NCBI RefSeq assembly: GCF_018623055.1
Contig: NZ_CP076019.1
Coordinates: 1,798,001-1,862,000 of the forward strand
Source of the DNA: Halorubrum sp. 2020YC2
GTDB taxonomy: Archaea; Halobacteriota; Halobacteria; Halobacteriales; Haloferacaceae
Length of the DNA: 64,000 nucleotides
Reading direction: 5' to 3'
Part shown: one piece after another, positions 50,546 to 59,205 of the stretch
Position numbering within the stretch: position 1 is the first letter of the stretch
How the letters are laid out: every line of letters begins with the position of its first letter
The notes under the pieces: model-generated
Told to the model about the DNA's origin: nothing
Seen by the model: only the letters and a program-made list of their open reading frames with translations
The model's database searches: none
Program-made: the position numbers and the translations under genes

Positions 50546-51838
50546 TCAGTACGTCTCCTTGCCCCACCGCAGGTCGTCGTACGTCGCCTGCTGGTCGCTG
50601 CCGAGCCGCTCCTCGAACTTCCGGCGGAGCGCCGCCTTCTCGGTGGCCGAGATGCGCGCAAGCTCGTCCGCCTTCGAGACCGGCTCCGGCGGGCCGCGCG
50701 TCGCCGCCACCTCCGCGACGACCTGTCGGGTGAGCCGCTCGCGGGTCGCGGCGTCGCGGGTGAACGCGTACGGCGCCTCCAGCTTGTAGGTCACGTCGGT
50801 CCGGGGGTCGTAGACGATCATGAACGTCGGTTCGTACAGCTCCGGGTCAAGTTCGCGCTCGACGCCGAGCGCGTCGCCGTCGGCGGCCATCGGCGCGTCC
50901 GCGCCGCCGCGGCTGCGGAACCACGTGGTGAACGTGAGGTCGTCGTCGAGGCGGGCGCCGCGGTCGGCGTCGGGGTCGCCGTCGGTGACTCCGCCGGTAC
51001 CGCCCCCGTCCGGCTCGCGCCGCTCCAGCAGCCGGGTGAACAGCGCGGTGTCGTCGGGCCACGGCGACTCGACGCCGGCGCGCGCAAGCGCCCGGACGGC
51101 GGTGCCGCTGGCGGGATTTTTGACGAAGCCGGCCAGCGGCACGTCGCGCTCGACGAACCGTTCGACGAGGCGGACGTACTTCTCGATCACCGCGCGGGGC
51201 TTCGCCTCGCGGGCGAGCGCGCCGAGCTCGGGGTCGCGGTCGGCCCAGTTGAACAGCTCCTTTGGGTAGACGGGCCCGTCGAGGACGAGCAGGTCGTCGA
51301 CGCGGTCCGCGTGGTCGAGCGCGTGGGTCCCCTCCGCGAGGTACAAGGCGAGCGCGTGGACGACCCGCTCGGCGTAGCGGTTCACCCGCGGGACGTGGAG
51401 CACGCGCTGGCGGGTGTGCCCCTCGTCGCGGCGGGTCCACTCGCTGTCGAAGCCCGCGGTCGAGTCGCCCGCGTGGACGGTGGCGACGATGGTCCGGTCG
51501 CGGTGGAGGTCCAGATCCGTGGGCGAACTCGCCATCGCCGCGTGCGCGACGTCGACGACGAGCCCGTTTTTAAACGTCGTCGGGTTGATCGTTCCCGAAT
51601 CGAGGCCGTGGACCGTCTCGAACGGGCGCTCGGCGAGCGCGATGTCGTCGATGGCGGCCCGCCGGCGCTCGTGGTCCCCGAGCGCCTCGACCACGACCCG
51701 GCCCTCGCGACGAAGCTCGGGGAGCCACTCGTGCCACACGCGCTCCGCGAGGTCGTCGTGGTCGGTCGCGTCCACGTCGCCGCCGATGCCGTACGCGAGT
51801 TGCGCGATGTTCTCGACGTGGATCGGATCGAGCGTCAC
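50546..51838 (-). CDS. nurA: DNA double-strand-break repair nuclease NurA
   Basis: A 430-aa NurA-domain nuclease that with helicase HerA resects DNA ends. Start is GTG (VTLDPIHVENIAQLA), 27 bases after a TATA box. HGLDSGTINPTTFKNGLVVDVAHAAMA holds the first metal Asp; LLVLDGPVYPKELF the second. C-terminal extension is acidic. No herA lies within the window, unlike the usual neighbourhood. Confidence 0.88.
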   Translation of the reverse strand: MTLDPIHVENIAQLAYGIGGDVDATDHDDLAERVWHEWLPELRREGRVVVEALGDHERRRAAIDDIALAERPFETVHGLDSGTINPTTFKNGLVVDVAHAAMASSPTDLDLHRDRTIVATVHAGDSTAGFDSEWTRRDEGHTRQRVLHVPRVNRYAERVVHALALYLAEGTHALDHADRVDDLLVLDGPVYPKELFNWADRDPELGALAREAKPRAVIEKYVRLVERFVERDVPLAGFVKNPASGTAVRALARAGVESPWPDDTALFTRLLERREPDGGGTGGVTDGDPDADRGARLDDDLTFTTWFRSRGGADAPMAADGDALGVERELDPELYEPTFMIVYDPRTDVTYKLEAPYAFTRDAATRERLTRQVVAEVAATRGPPEPVSKADELARISATEKAALRRKFEERLGSDQQATYDDLRWGKETY

Positions 51839-51861
51839 GACCGTACGGCGGGCCGGACGAA

Positions 51862-51869
51862 TATAAAAG
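51862..51869 (-). promoter_or_regulatory. TATA box of nurA
   Basis: CTTTTATA on the minus strand, 27 bases before the GTG start; supports that start over the long in-frame extension. Confidence 0.7.
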
Positions 51870-52077
51870 TCGTCGGCCGCGCGGTCGCCGCCGCTCGTCG
51901 AGCGGTCGCAGTTGGGGGACCGAACCGGGCTGTTTGACGAACGGATTCGACTTCCATCGAAGAAGCAGCAAAACCGGCTGATTGCGAGCCGGCGAGCGAA
52001 TAGCGGGGGACGGGTTATTCTCACGGGTCTAAGCGCCTAAACGACGGTATCAGCGATAATACTCGGAGGCGATGTAC

Positions 52078-52084
52078 TTTTATC
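52078..52084 (+). promoter_or_regulatory. TATA box of the transducer gene
   Basis: TTTTATC centred 24 bases before the ATG at 52105. It supports that start rather than the ATG at 52072, which lies upstream of the box. Confidence 0.65.
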
Positions 52085-52104
52085 GCATACGACAATCGAC
52101 GGCC

Positions 52105-54012
52105 ATGGTAGAGACTGCGACCGGGGTAGACGCAGGTGGATCGGGAGGGCTGGCGGAGAGCGTCCGGGAGGTGATCCGGTACATTCCGGACGGCACCTCT
52201 ATGCCGGAGGAGATGTGGAAGCCGCGGCACCGGAACATCCTGATCGCTACCGTGATTCAGGTGCCGGTGCTGATCGCGATGGGGCTGTACAGCGGGACCG
52301 AGTCGATCACCGGGGCGCAGATCCCCGCGACGCCGCCGTGGATGCTCGGCGGGTTCGTCGCCGTCATTCTCGGCACCGCCGCGCTGGCGAACTGGTCGGG
52401 GCTCGGCCGTCGCCAGCGGACGGTGCTCACGGCGTTCAGCCTCATGACCGTCTCGATGGCGCTGGTGAAGCTGTCGGGCGGGTACATCGAGGCGCACTTC
52501 AGCTTCTTCGTGTTCGTCGGGGTGCTCGCGCTGTACGAGGACTGGCTCCCGTTCGCCGTCGGCGTCGGGTACGTGGCGGTCGGTCACGGGGCGTTCAGCA
52601 TCATCGACTCGAGTCTCGTCTACAACCACGCCGCGGCGATCGAGAACCCGGTTATCTGGGGCGGCATTCACGCGTTCTTCGTCCTCGCGCTCGTCGGCGC
52701 GCTGATGGTCAACTGGTATTCGATCGAGAAGTCGCGCGAGGCGGCGCGCGAGCAGGTCGAACTGGCCGAGCGGAAGCAGTCGGAGATACAGGACGTCGAG
52801 GCGGCGAAGGCGAAGGTCGAACAGCGCCGCGAGGAGGTCGAGCGGCTGAACAGCCACCTAGAGAAGAAGGCGGACGACTACAGCGCCGCGATGGACCGGG
52901 CGGCCGACGGCGACCTGACCGTCCGGCTCGACGCGGAGAGCGAGAGCGACGCGATGGCGCAGATCGGCGCGGCGTTCAACGGCATGATGGACGACATCGA
53001 CGAGGCGATGGGCGAGGTCCGCTCGTTCGCCCGGGACGTGTCGACCGCGAGCGAGAACACGGTCCGCGGCGTCGAGACCGCGGCCGACCAGAGCGAGGTC
53101 GTCAGCCATTCGGTCGAGGAGATCGCGGAGGGCGCGGACGAGCAGCGCGAGATGCTCCGGCAGGTGTCCGATGAAATGAACGACCTCTCCGCGACGATCG
53201 AGGAGGTCGCCTCCTCGACGCAGACCGTCGTCGAGGTCGCGGAGCAGACGGCCGACATCGCGGACGACGGAGAGGAGACCGCCGAGACCGCGATCGACCG
53301 CGTCGAGGAGTCCCGCGAGTCGCTTGACGACGCGGCCGAGACCGTCCAGCAGCTCGACGACCGGATGGAGGACATCGGGGAGATCGTCGACCTCATCGGG
53401 GACATCGCGGAGCAGACGAATCTGCTCGCCCTGAACGCGAACATCGAGGCCGCCCGCGCCGGCGGGAGCGGGGGCGGGAGCGACGGGTTCGCGGTCGTTG
53501 CCGACGAGGTGAAACAGCTCGCGGAGGAGACCCAAGACGCCGCCACGGAGATCGAGGAGCTGATCGGCGCCACGCAGTCGCAGACCGAGGGGACGGTGAA
53601 GGCGGTCCGGAGCGCCGAAGAGAACATCGCCGCGGGCGCCGACGCGGTCGACGACGCCGCGGACGCGTTCGCGCGAGTGTCGGAGAACGCCGCGGAGTCC
53701 GGTGAGGGGATCCGCGAGATCAGCCGCGCGACCGACGACCAGGCGGCCAGCACGGAGGAGACCGTCTCGATGGCCGAAGAGGTCGCGGAGATCAGTCAGT
53801 CGACTGCCGAGGAGGCCGACGCGGTCGCGGAGGCCGCGGACGAGCAGCTGACCGCGATGGACGAGGCGACGACCGAGGCCGGGTCGCTGGCCGAGCGCGC
53901 GGAGCGGCTCGGGTCGCTCGTCCGCGACTTCGACGTCACCGGCGACGACGTCGACCCCGCCGCGGGCCCCGGGCAGAACGTCGCGGTCGGTGACGGCGGG
54001 CAGCCCGAATAG
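52105..54012 (+). CDS. Haloarchaeal methyl-accepting transducer (Htr)
   Basis: A 635-aa chemotaxis/taxis receptor. Residues ~45-205 hold 6 membrane helices without an outer domain, suggesting an intramembrane or energy sensor. A coiled coil (~210-255), HAMP ([37 protein letters not shown]) and the long signalling helices follow. The hairpin tip [20 protein letters not shown] carries a GSGGGSDG insertion usual in haloarchaeal Htrs. Signals to CheA/CheW, not encoded here. Confidence 0.93.
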   Translation: MVETATGVDAGGSGGLAESVREVIRYIPDGTSMPEEMWKPRHRNILIATVIQVPVLIAMGLYSGTESITGAQIPATPPWMLGGFVAVILGTAALANWSGLGRRQRTVLTAFSLMTVSMALVKLSGGYIEAHFSFFVFVGVLALYEDWLPFAVGVGYVAVGHGAFSIIDSSLVYNHAAAIENPVIWGGIHAFFVLALVGALMVNWYSIEKSREAAREQVELAERKQSEIQDVEAAKAKVEQRREEVERLNSHLEKKADDYSAAMDRAADGDLTVRLDAESESDAMAQIGAAFNGMMDDIDEAMGEVRSFARDVSTASENTVRGVETAADQSEVVSHSVEEIAEGADEQREMLRQVSDEMNDLSATIEEVASSTQTVVEVAEQTADIADDGEETAETAIDRVEESRESLDDAAETVQQLDDRMEDIGEIVDLIGDIAEQTNLLALNANIEAARAGGSGGGSDGFAVVADEVKQLAEETQDAATEIEELIGATQSQTEGTVKAVRSAEENIAAGADAVDDAADAFARVSENAAESGEGIREISRATDDQAASTEETVSMAEEVAEISQSTAEEADAVAEAADEQLTAMDEATTEAGSLAERAERLGSLVRDFDVTGDDVDPAAGPGQNVAVGDGGQPE

Positions 54013-54089
54013 GACTCGGTACGGCCGAGGCGTCTTTCCTCTTCCGCGATCCGACGCCGAGCGGCGGCGCTCGGAGCGGTCCGGTGCGG

Positions 54090-54515
54090 TCAGTCGGCGC
54101 CCGGTTCGCCTCGGAGCGCTTCCAGCACCGTCAGCGCGCGCTTCACTTGCGCCCCGTCCTCGACGAACACCAGCGTCCGGGGCGGGCGCACGGCCTTCGG
54201 GCGGACGCGGAGGTCCGCCTCGGCCGCCGCGGTCGCGGCCGCCTCGGGGGCGCCGATCGCCTCGATCCGCGCGCGGTCCGGCTGGACGTACACCTCGGCC
54301 AGCGCCGCGCCGGGGGCCGCGTCGGCGGCGGCCGCGTCTCCGCCCTCCGGCGTCTCGCGCGCGATCCGGTACGCCAGCGCGCCGTCGGTGGTCGCCTCGA
54401 CGTCGGTGTCGGCGTCGACGACGGTCAGCCCGCGGAGGGCGCTCTCGTTGCCCGTCACCTCGGAAGCGAGCAGCTGGGCGATCCGGACGCCGTCGTCGAG
54501 GCGGTCCGCGACCAT
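54090..54515 (-). CDS. Conserved haloarchaeal protein, unknown function
   Basis: A 141-aa acidic, alanine-rich alpha/beta protein (IAQLLASEVTGNESALRGLTVVDADTDVEATTDG; LRVRPKAVRPPRTLVFVEDGAQVKRALTVLEALR). No motif recognised. It starts one base after the stop of the DUF2240 gene, so the two form an operon. Confidence 0.7.
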   Translation of the reverse strand: MVADRLDDGVRIAQLLASEVTGNESALRGLTVVDADTDVEATTDGALAYRIARETPEGGDAAAADAAPGAALAEVYVQPDRARIEAIGAPEAAATAAAEADLRVRPKAVRPPRTLVFVEDGAQVKRALTVLEALRGEPGAD

Positions 54516-54516
54516 C

Positions 54517-55035
54517 TCAGGCCGCCCCCGGGTCGTCGGTCGGCTCGTCCGCGCCGGTCGCTTCCCCCGTCTCGGTCGCCTCTTCCGCCTCGGTCGCGAG
54601 TTCCTCGCGCACGTCGGCGGCGAGGCGGTCGACCGCGGCGCCCTGCTCGCGGGCGTAGAGGACCGCCGCGGCCTCGATGGTGATCGCCAGCGCGCGCTGG
54701 CGCTCGTTTATCGCGGCGACCGCGCGCTGCTTTGCGACGCCCGCGGCGACGATGGCGTCGAGCGCGCTCTCGAAGGTGGACTGCTCGCGGAGGACCGACT
54801 CGTCCGGGGTAAACCCCTCGGGGACGGTCACCTCGGCCGGGTCGAACTGCGGGACGAGGTCGCCGTCGTCGGACGCCAACAGCCCGCGACCCACCGCGAC
54901 GTCGACGAGCCGCTTCGCCTGGTCGGGAGAGAACCACTCCCGCTCAAGGGATAGCGCGACGACGAACTCCCCCTGTCCGAGCCGGTCCCGGGCCCGGGCC
55001 TTGAACGGGGCGGCGACGGCGACCTCCAGACTCAT
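54517..55035 (-). CDS. DUF2240-family protein
   Basis: A 172-aa protein matching haloarchaeal DUF2240: MSLEVAVAAPFKARARDRLGQGEFVVALSLEREWFSPDQAKRLVDVAVGRGLL, then an acidic, disordered C-terminus (TEAEEATETGEATGADEP). SPDQAKRLVDVA looks like a small winged helix. Function unknown. First of a two-gene unit. Confidence 0.8.
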   Translation of the reverse strand: MSLEVAVAAPFKARARDRLGQGEFVVALSLEREWFSPDQAKRLVDVAVGRGLLASDDGDLVPQFDPAEVTVPEGFTPDESVLREQSTFESALDAIVAAGVAKQRAVAAINERQRALAITIEAAAVLYAREQGAAVDRLAADVREELATEAEEATETGEATGADEPTDDPGAA

Positions 55036-55094
55036 GTACAACGGACGGCGCGGCGGGCGCGTAAACGTGTCGAACGCCAGGTCCCCCTCGGCGC

Positions 55095-56561
55095 TCAGTC
55101 GTCGCCGCCGGGGGTCGGGGCGGAAGCCTCCGCCGGGTCGGCGTCGGTCGGCGTCGGGTCGGCGTCGATCGTGTACCCGGTCGCGGCCATGGCGAAGAGC
55201 ACGAGCGGCGAGAGGAATGCGAACAGGTAGTACGGCGCGTACTCCAGGGTCGGCACGCCGGTAACGCCAGCCATGTAGACGGCGCCCGCGTGCCACGGGA
55301 ACAGCGCGCCGGTCGGAGTCCCGGCGGCCTCCACCGCCCGGGAGAGCTGATCGGTGTCCAGCCCGAACTCGTCGTAGGTGTTCCGGAGCGTGACGCCCGG
55401 GAGGACGATGCTCATGTACTGCTGGGAGGTGAGCGCGTTGATGACGATCGCGGAGACGCCGGTCCCGGCGACGAGCGCGCCCGGACTCCGCACGGACGAG
55501 GTGAACGCGTGAGCGATCACCGCGAGGACGCCGGTGCGCTCCAAGATGCCGCCGAGCGACAGCGCGGCGACGACGACCGTGATCGTCCACGCGGAGCCGG
55601 TGAGTCCCCCGGTCGCGAGGAGTTCGTTCACCGTCGTGGAGGCCGACTCCGGCGCGGTCCCGTACATGAAGATCTCCCACGCGGCGACGAAGCCGGTCCC
55701 CTGGAGGAGGATCGTCGTGAACGCGCCGGCGAACACGCCGGCGACGAGCGTCGGGAGCGCCGCGTAGCCGCGCAGCGCCAGCCCGAAGGTGACGACGAGC
55801 GGGACGAAGGCGACGAGGGTGATCGCGTACGTCTCGGTGAGTCCGCCCTGAATCGCCGCGATCTCGCCGGCCGGGATGTCGCCGCTCGTACGCAGGCCGA
55901 GCGCGGCGAAGCCGAGGACCGCCAGCCCGAAGGCGATCGCGGTGCCGGTCCGCATCCGGCGGATGTGCGCGTACAGGTCGGTGTTGGTGACGCCGGCCGC
56001 GAGGTTCGTGGTGTCGGAGAGCGGCGACTGCTTGTCGCCGGCGTACGCGCCGGAGAGGACGGCGCCGACCGTCATCGGGGCGGGGACGCCGAGTCCGGCG
56101 CCGATGCCGACGAAGGCGACGCCGAGCGTCCCGACCGTGGTCCACGAGGAGCCGATCGCGAACGCGACGACCGCGGCGAGGACCGCGGCCGCGGGGAGGA
56201 ATATCGTCGGCGAGAGGAACTCCAGCCCGTAGTACATCAGGCTCGGAATGGTGCCGGCGCTGACCCACGTGGCGATCAGCCCGTAGATTGTGAAGATGAT
56301 GAGGATCGCCTGTAACCCCATCACGAGTCCGTTCGCGATGCCGTCGAACAGGTCGTCCCAGTCGTAGCCGAGCCACAGGCCGAACGCGCCGACGAAGGCG
56401 ATACTCCAGAGCAGCGGCGGGTGCGGGTCGAGACCGAGGACGGCCGAGCCGATACCGAGGAACGCCACGACGGCGAGGACCGGGACCAGCGCCGCCGCCA
56501 GGCTCGGGCGACGGTCCGGGTCGAGGTCGTCGTACGCCGTGGGCGTGAACGAGCGTGCCAT
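55095..56561 (-). CDS. NhaC-type Na+/H+ antiporter
   Basis: A 488-aa antiporter with about 12 helices. GSSWTTVGTLGVAFVGIGAGLGVPAPMTVGAVLSGAYAGDKQSPLSDTTNLAAG is the NhaC core; SAIVINALTSQQYMSIVLPG and LFPWHAGAVYMAGVTG are later features. It exports Na+ for protons. It uses ATG at MARSFTPTAYDDL. Confidence 0.92.
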   Translation of the reverse strand: MARSFTPTAYDDLDPDRRPSLAAALVPVLAVVAFLGIGSAVLGLDPHPPLLWSIAFVGAFGLWLGYDWDDLFDGIANGLVMGLQAILIIFTIYGLIATWVSAGTIPSLMYYGLEFLSPTIFLPAAAVLAAVVAFAIGSSWTTVGTLGVAFVGIGAGLGVPAPMTVGAVLSGAYAGDKQSPLSDTTNLAAGVTNTDLYAHIRRMRTGTAIAFGLAVLGFAALGLRTSGDIPAGEIAAIQGGLTETYAITLVAFVPLVVTFGLALRGYAALPTLVAGVFAGAFTTILLQGTGFVAAWEIFMYGTAPESASTTVNELLATGGLTGSAWTITVVVAALSLGGILERTGVLAVIAHAFTSSVRSPGALVAGTGVSAIVINALTSQQYMSIVLPGVTLRNTYDEFGLDTDQLSRAVEAAGTPTGALFPWHAGAVYMAGVTGVPTLEYAPYYLFAFLSPLVLFAMAATGYTIDADPTPTDADPAEASAPTPGGDD

Positions 56562-56762
56562 GTCCCCGCGTATTCCTTTGAAGCATAAGAACGCCTCGAA
56601 ATATGCGTGGAAAAGATAACGATAGTGCATCTCCCTCGGCGCCCGGCGGCGTGGCGGCGGGAGGCGCTCCCCGGCACCCGCCGCGTCCGACCGTGTGCCG
56701 CCGTGTCGCGGCGGTCCGCGAACGGACGGTCTTATACGCGTCGGCGGCGAAGCCGGGGTAAC

Positions 56763-57745
56763 ATGATATTTGAGGGCCTCCCGACGACTCCGCGCGCGGA
56801 GGAACTCGTCGACAAGGCGTTCTCGCGGGCGGCGCGGGCCGGGCGCGCGAAGCGCGGCCACGAGGCGCAGGAGTCGATGCTGCGGACCGCCGGCAACGTG
56901 CTCTCGGACAACTTGGAGAACGTCGTCACCTCGTGGCCCGACTTCGGCTTCGACGTCGACCCGTTCTACTACGAGCTGGCCGACGCCATCGTCGACGTCG
57001 ACCGCCTCCGACAGGCGCTCTCGCAGGTGATGTGGGCCAGCCGCCAGATCGAGGACCTCCGCGACGAGTACACGACGAAGATCCGCAACTCCGACGTCGA
57101 CACCGCGCGGAAACACCGGAAGCAGGCGTTCGCGCGCATGGCCGACGTGATGGACCAGATCGAAGACGACCTGCGCTACATCGGGGACTCGCGGGACCAG
57201 CTGAAGGTCCTCCCGACATCCGGCCCGATGAGCCGGCCATCGTCGTCGCCGGCTACCCGAACGTCGGGAAGTCCTCGTTCGTCAACCGCGTCACCCGCGC
57301 GTCGAACCAGATCGCGGAGTACCCGTTCACGACCAAGGGCGTCCAGATCGGGCACTTCGAGCGGAACCACGTCCGGTACCAGATCGTCGACACCCCCGGT
57401 CTGCTCGACCGCCCGGAAGACGAGCGCAACGACATCGAGCGGCAGGCGGTGAGCGCCCTCGAACACCTCGCTGACGCCGTCGTCTTCGTCATCGACCCCT
57501 CCGGCGACTGCGGCTACCCGCTCGACGTCCAGTTAGAGCTCCGCGAGGAGATCCGCGAGCTGTTCGGCGCGGACGTGCCGCTGCTCACGGTGGCGAACAA
57601 ACACGACCGCTTCGAGGCGGTGAAAGCCGAGTCCGTCGACGCGACGATGAGCGTCACGGAAGACGAGAACGTCGAGGACGTCCTCGACATGGCGGTCGAC
57701 GCGGTCGGCTACGAGCCCGACCTCCCCACCCGAGACGGGGAGTAG
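56763..57745 (+). pseudogene. NOG1-like GTP-binding protein, apparent 1-bp frameshift
   Basis: Ribosome-assembly-type GTPase. The first frame (to ~57215) holds the helical NOG1 N-domain (MIFEGLPTTPRAEELVDKAF...SRDQLKVLP). The other frame, to 57745, holds the GTPase: G1 GYPNVGKSSFVN, G3 DTPGLLDRP, G4 NKHD. Adding one base at 57212-57215 (CTCCCG to CTCCCCG) joins them as LKVLPDIRPDEPAIVV and gives 327 aa, the normal length. Both halves are well conserved, so a miscalled C run is the simple explanation. Confidence 0.9.
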
Positions 57746-57819
57746 TCACGGGAGTAGGTATCGCAGATCGCCGGCCGCGAGGTCGTATTTAAATAACCGT
57801 GAGCGGCGGCGGCGGTCGC

Positions 57820-58258
57820 TTATAAAGAACTCTGCTGTGGCGCGCCCCGGTGAGCGGCCGTCAGGCCGCGAACCGACGGTGCGAGGGAGTCGCTGGCGGC
57901 GCCAGCCGCCAGCGACGAGGCTGGGGAGGCGTGAGGTGCGGTTGCGGTGCGGTGGGTGGGACCCAAAGGGGCAGCAGCGAGGCGGGCGTAGGCGACGCAA
58001 GCACCGCAGCGAAGGAACGGAGTGACTGAGCGAGGAGCGTGGTTCGAGAGAGCGAAGCTCTCTCGTCATCCCGAAAATCTCCGATTTTCGGGCGACAGCG
58101 AGCGTACGGCCGCCTCGCGGCTGGGGCTTTGATGGTTTTCGCCGTCGATCCACAATCAATCATTTATAAGAGAGGAGTTGAGGCTTTGGAGGTCCTCACC
58201 GCAGTAGTGTCGGTTACTTATAAACAGCCGACAGCAACACCGCTATTTTCCTTATAAA
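57820..58258 (+). repeat. Dispersed structured repeat, copy 2
   Basis: Occupies most of the 651-bp gap 57746-58396. Order as in copy 1: TTATAAAG, GGCGCG box, 12-bp-arm hairpin (57889-57900/57905-57916, loop GCCA), ACCCAAAGGGGCAG, GCGAGGCGG stem (57977-57985/58110-58118). The stem's loop holds two perfect hairpins absent from copy 1: CGAGAGAGC/GCTCTCTCG (58045-58065) and CCCGAAAATC/GATTTTCGGG (58070-58092). It ends in degenerate satellites with 57-bp period (GGCTTT at 58125 and 58182) and TTATAA boxes at 58164, 58218 and 58252. No gene seen. Confidence 0.85.
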
Positions 58259-58335
58259 CAACTGCGCCATCACACTGAGCGACGTACTCCCGCACTCGAG
58301 CAAGAAGCAACGCTCATCAGCCGGCTGTTTCAGGC

Positions 58336-58359
58336 GAAACCCGTCTGAAAACGGGTTTC
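58336..58359. repeat. 9-bp hairpin downstream of the SIMPL gene
   Basis: GAAACCCGT (58336-58344) and ACGGGTTTC (58351-58359) with a 6-base loop, 38 bases past the SIMPL gene's stop on the minus strand. Could mark the transcript end, but lacks the T-tract of archaeal terminators. Confidence 0.5.
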
Positions 58360-58396
58360 AACGGCGCCCCGAGATCGATACGTCCCCGTTCGGCCG

Positions 58397-59146
58397 TCAG
58401 GCCGGAACCGCTTCGTAGACGACGTTCACCGAGACGCGCACGCTCACGTCGCCGGTCTCGACGCTGGTCGAGGCGCCGCCGGCCGCGTCGCCGCCGGCCG
58501 CCGCGTCGTAGCTCTCGGCCACGTACGGCTGCGACCCCGACTCGCTCGTCGACACCTCGTAGACGCCCGAGACCTCCAGCCCGCTCGCGTTGGCCAGCGC
58601 GGCCGCGTCGGCGTCGGCGTTCGACATGGCCTTCCCGATCGCCTCCTCGCGGACCTCGCGTTCGGTCTCCTCGGTCAGTCCGAACTCGATCCGCTGGACC
58701 TCGTCCGCCCCGGCGTCGACCGCGACGTCGATAACCTCCCCGACGGCGTCGACGTCGTCGAGTTCGACCGCGTACCGGTGGACGCCCTCGTAGCGCGTCC
58801 GGTTCGGGTCGTCGCGGGTCTCGTAGCTCTCGCGGACGTCGTACTGCTCGGTCCGGATCGCGTCGTCACCGAGCCCCCACTCCGTCAGGGCCCCCCGGAG
58901 CTCCTCGTCGCCGGCGTCGAGTTCGTCGCGGACGGCCTCGGCGTCGGGGCCGGTCGCCGTCACCGCGACCCGGAGCGTGGCGCGGTCGGGCGCCGACGTC
59001 GCCTCGCCCGCGGCCGTCACCTCGATGCTCCGTTCCAGTTGCGCCTCGTCGCCGTCGGCCGGGGTCGCGGTGCCCGCGAACCCGGAGCAGCCGGCCAGCG
59101 CGACGAGCGCCGCGATACCGATGAGTGCCGTCAGTCGCCTGTTCAT
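58397..59146 (-). CDS. SIMPL-domain (DUF541) lipoprotein
   Basis: A 249-aa exported lipoprotein: signal MNRRLTALIGIAALVALAGC with lipobox, then the SIMPL domain, SIEVTAAGEATSAPDRATLRVAVTATG, WGLGDDAIRTEQYDVRE and VSVRVSVNVVYEAV at the end. Family members sit at the cell surface and are linked to oxidative stress in bacteria. Function in archaea unknown. Confidence 0.88.
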   Translation of the reverse strand: MNRRLTALIGIAALVALAGCSGFAGTATPADGDEAQLERSIEVTAAGEATSAPDRATLRVAVTATGPDAEAVRDELDAGDEELRGALTEWGLGDDAIRTEQYDVRESYETRDDPNRTRYEGVHRYAVELDDVDAVGEVIDVAVDAGADEVQRIEFGLTEETEREVREEAIGKAMSNADADAAALANASGLEVSGVYEVSTSESGSQPYVAESYDAAAGGDAAGGASTSVETGDVSVRVSVNVVYEAVPA

Positions 59147-59205
59147 ATCCGCCCGATCGATCGGGGAGGCATATAAAACGCCGATAGCGCAAAGAGCCGT
59201 TTTCG

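Noticed and set aside
58336-58359. Intrinsic terminator for the SIMPL gene
   Set aside because: The hairpin is clear but lacks the T-rich tract archaeal termination depends on, so it is listed as a repeat only.
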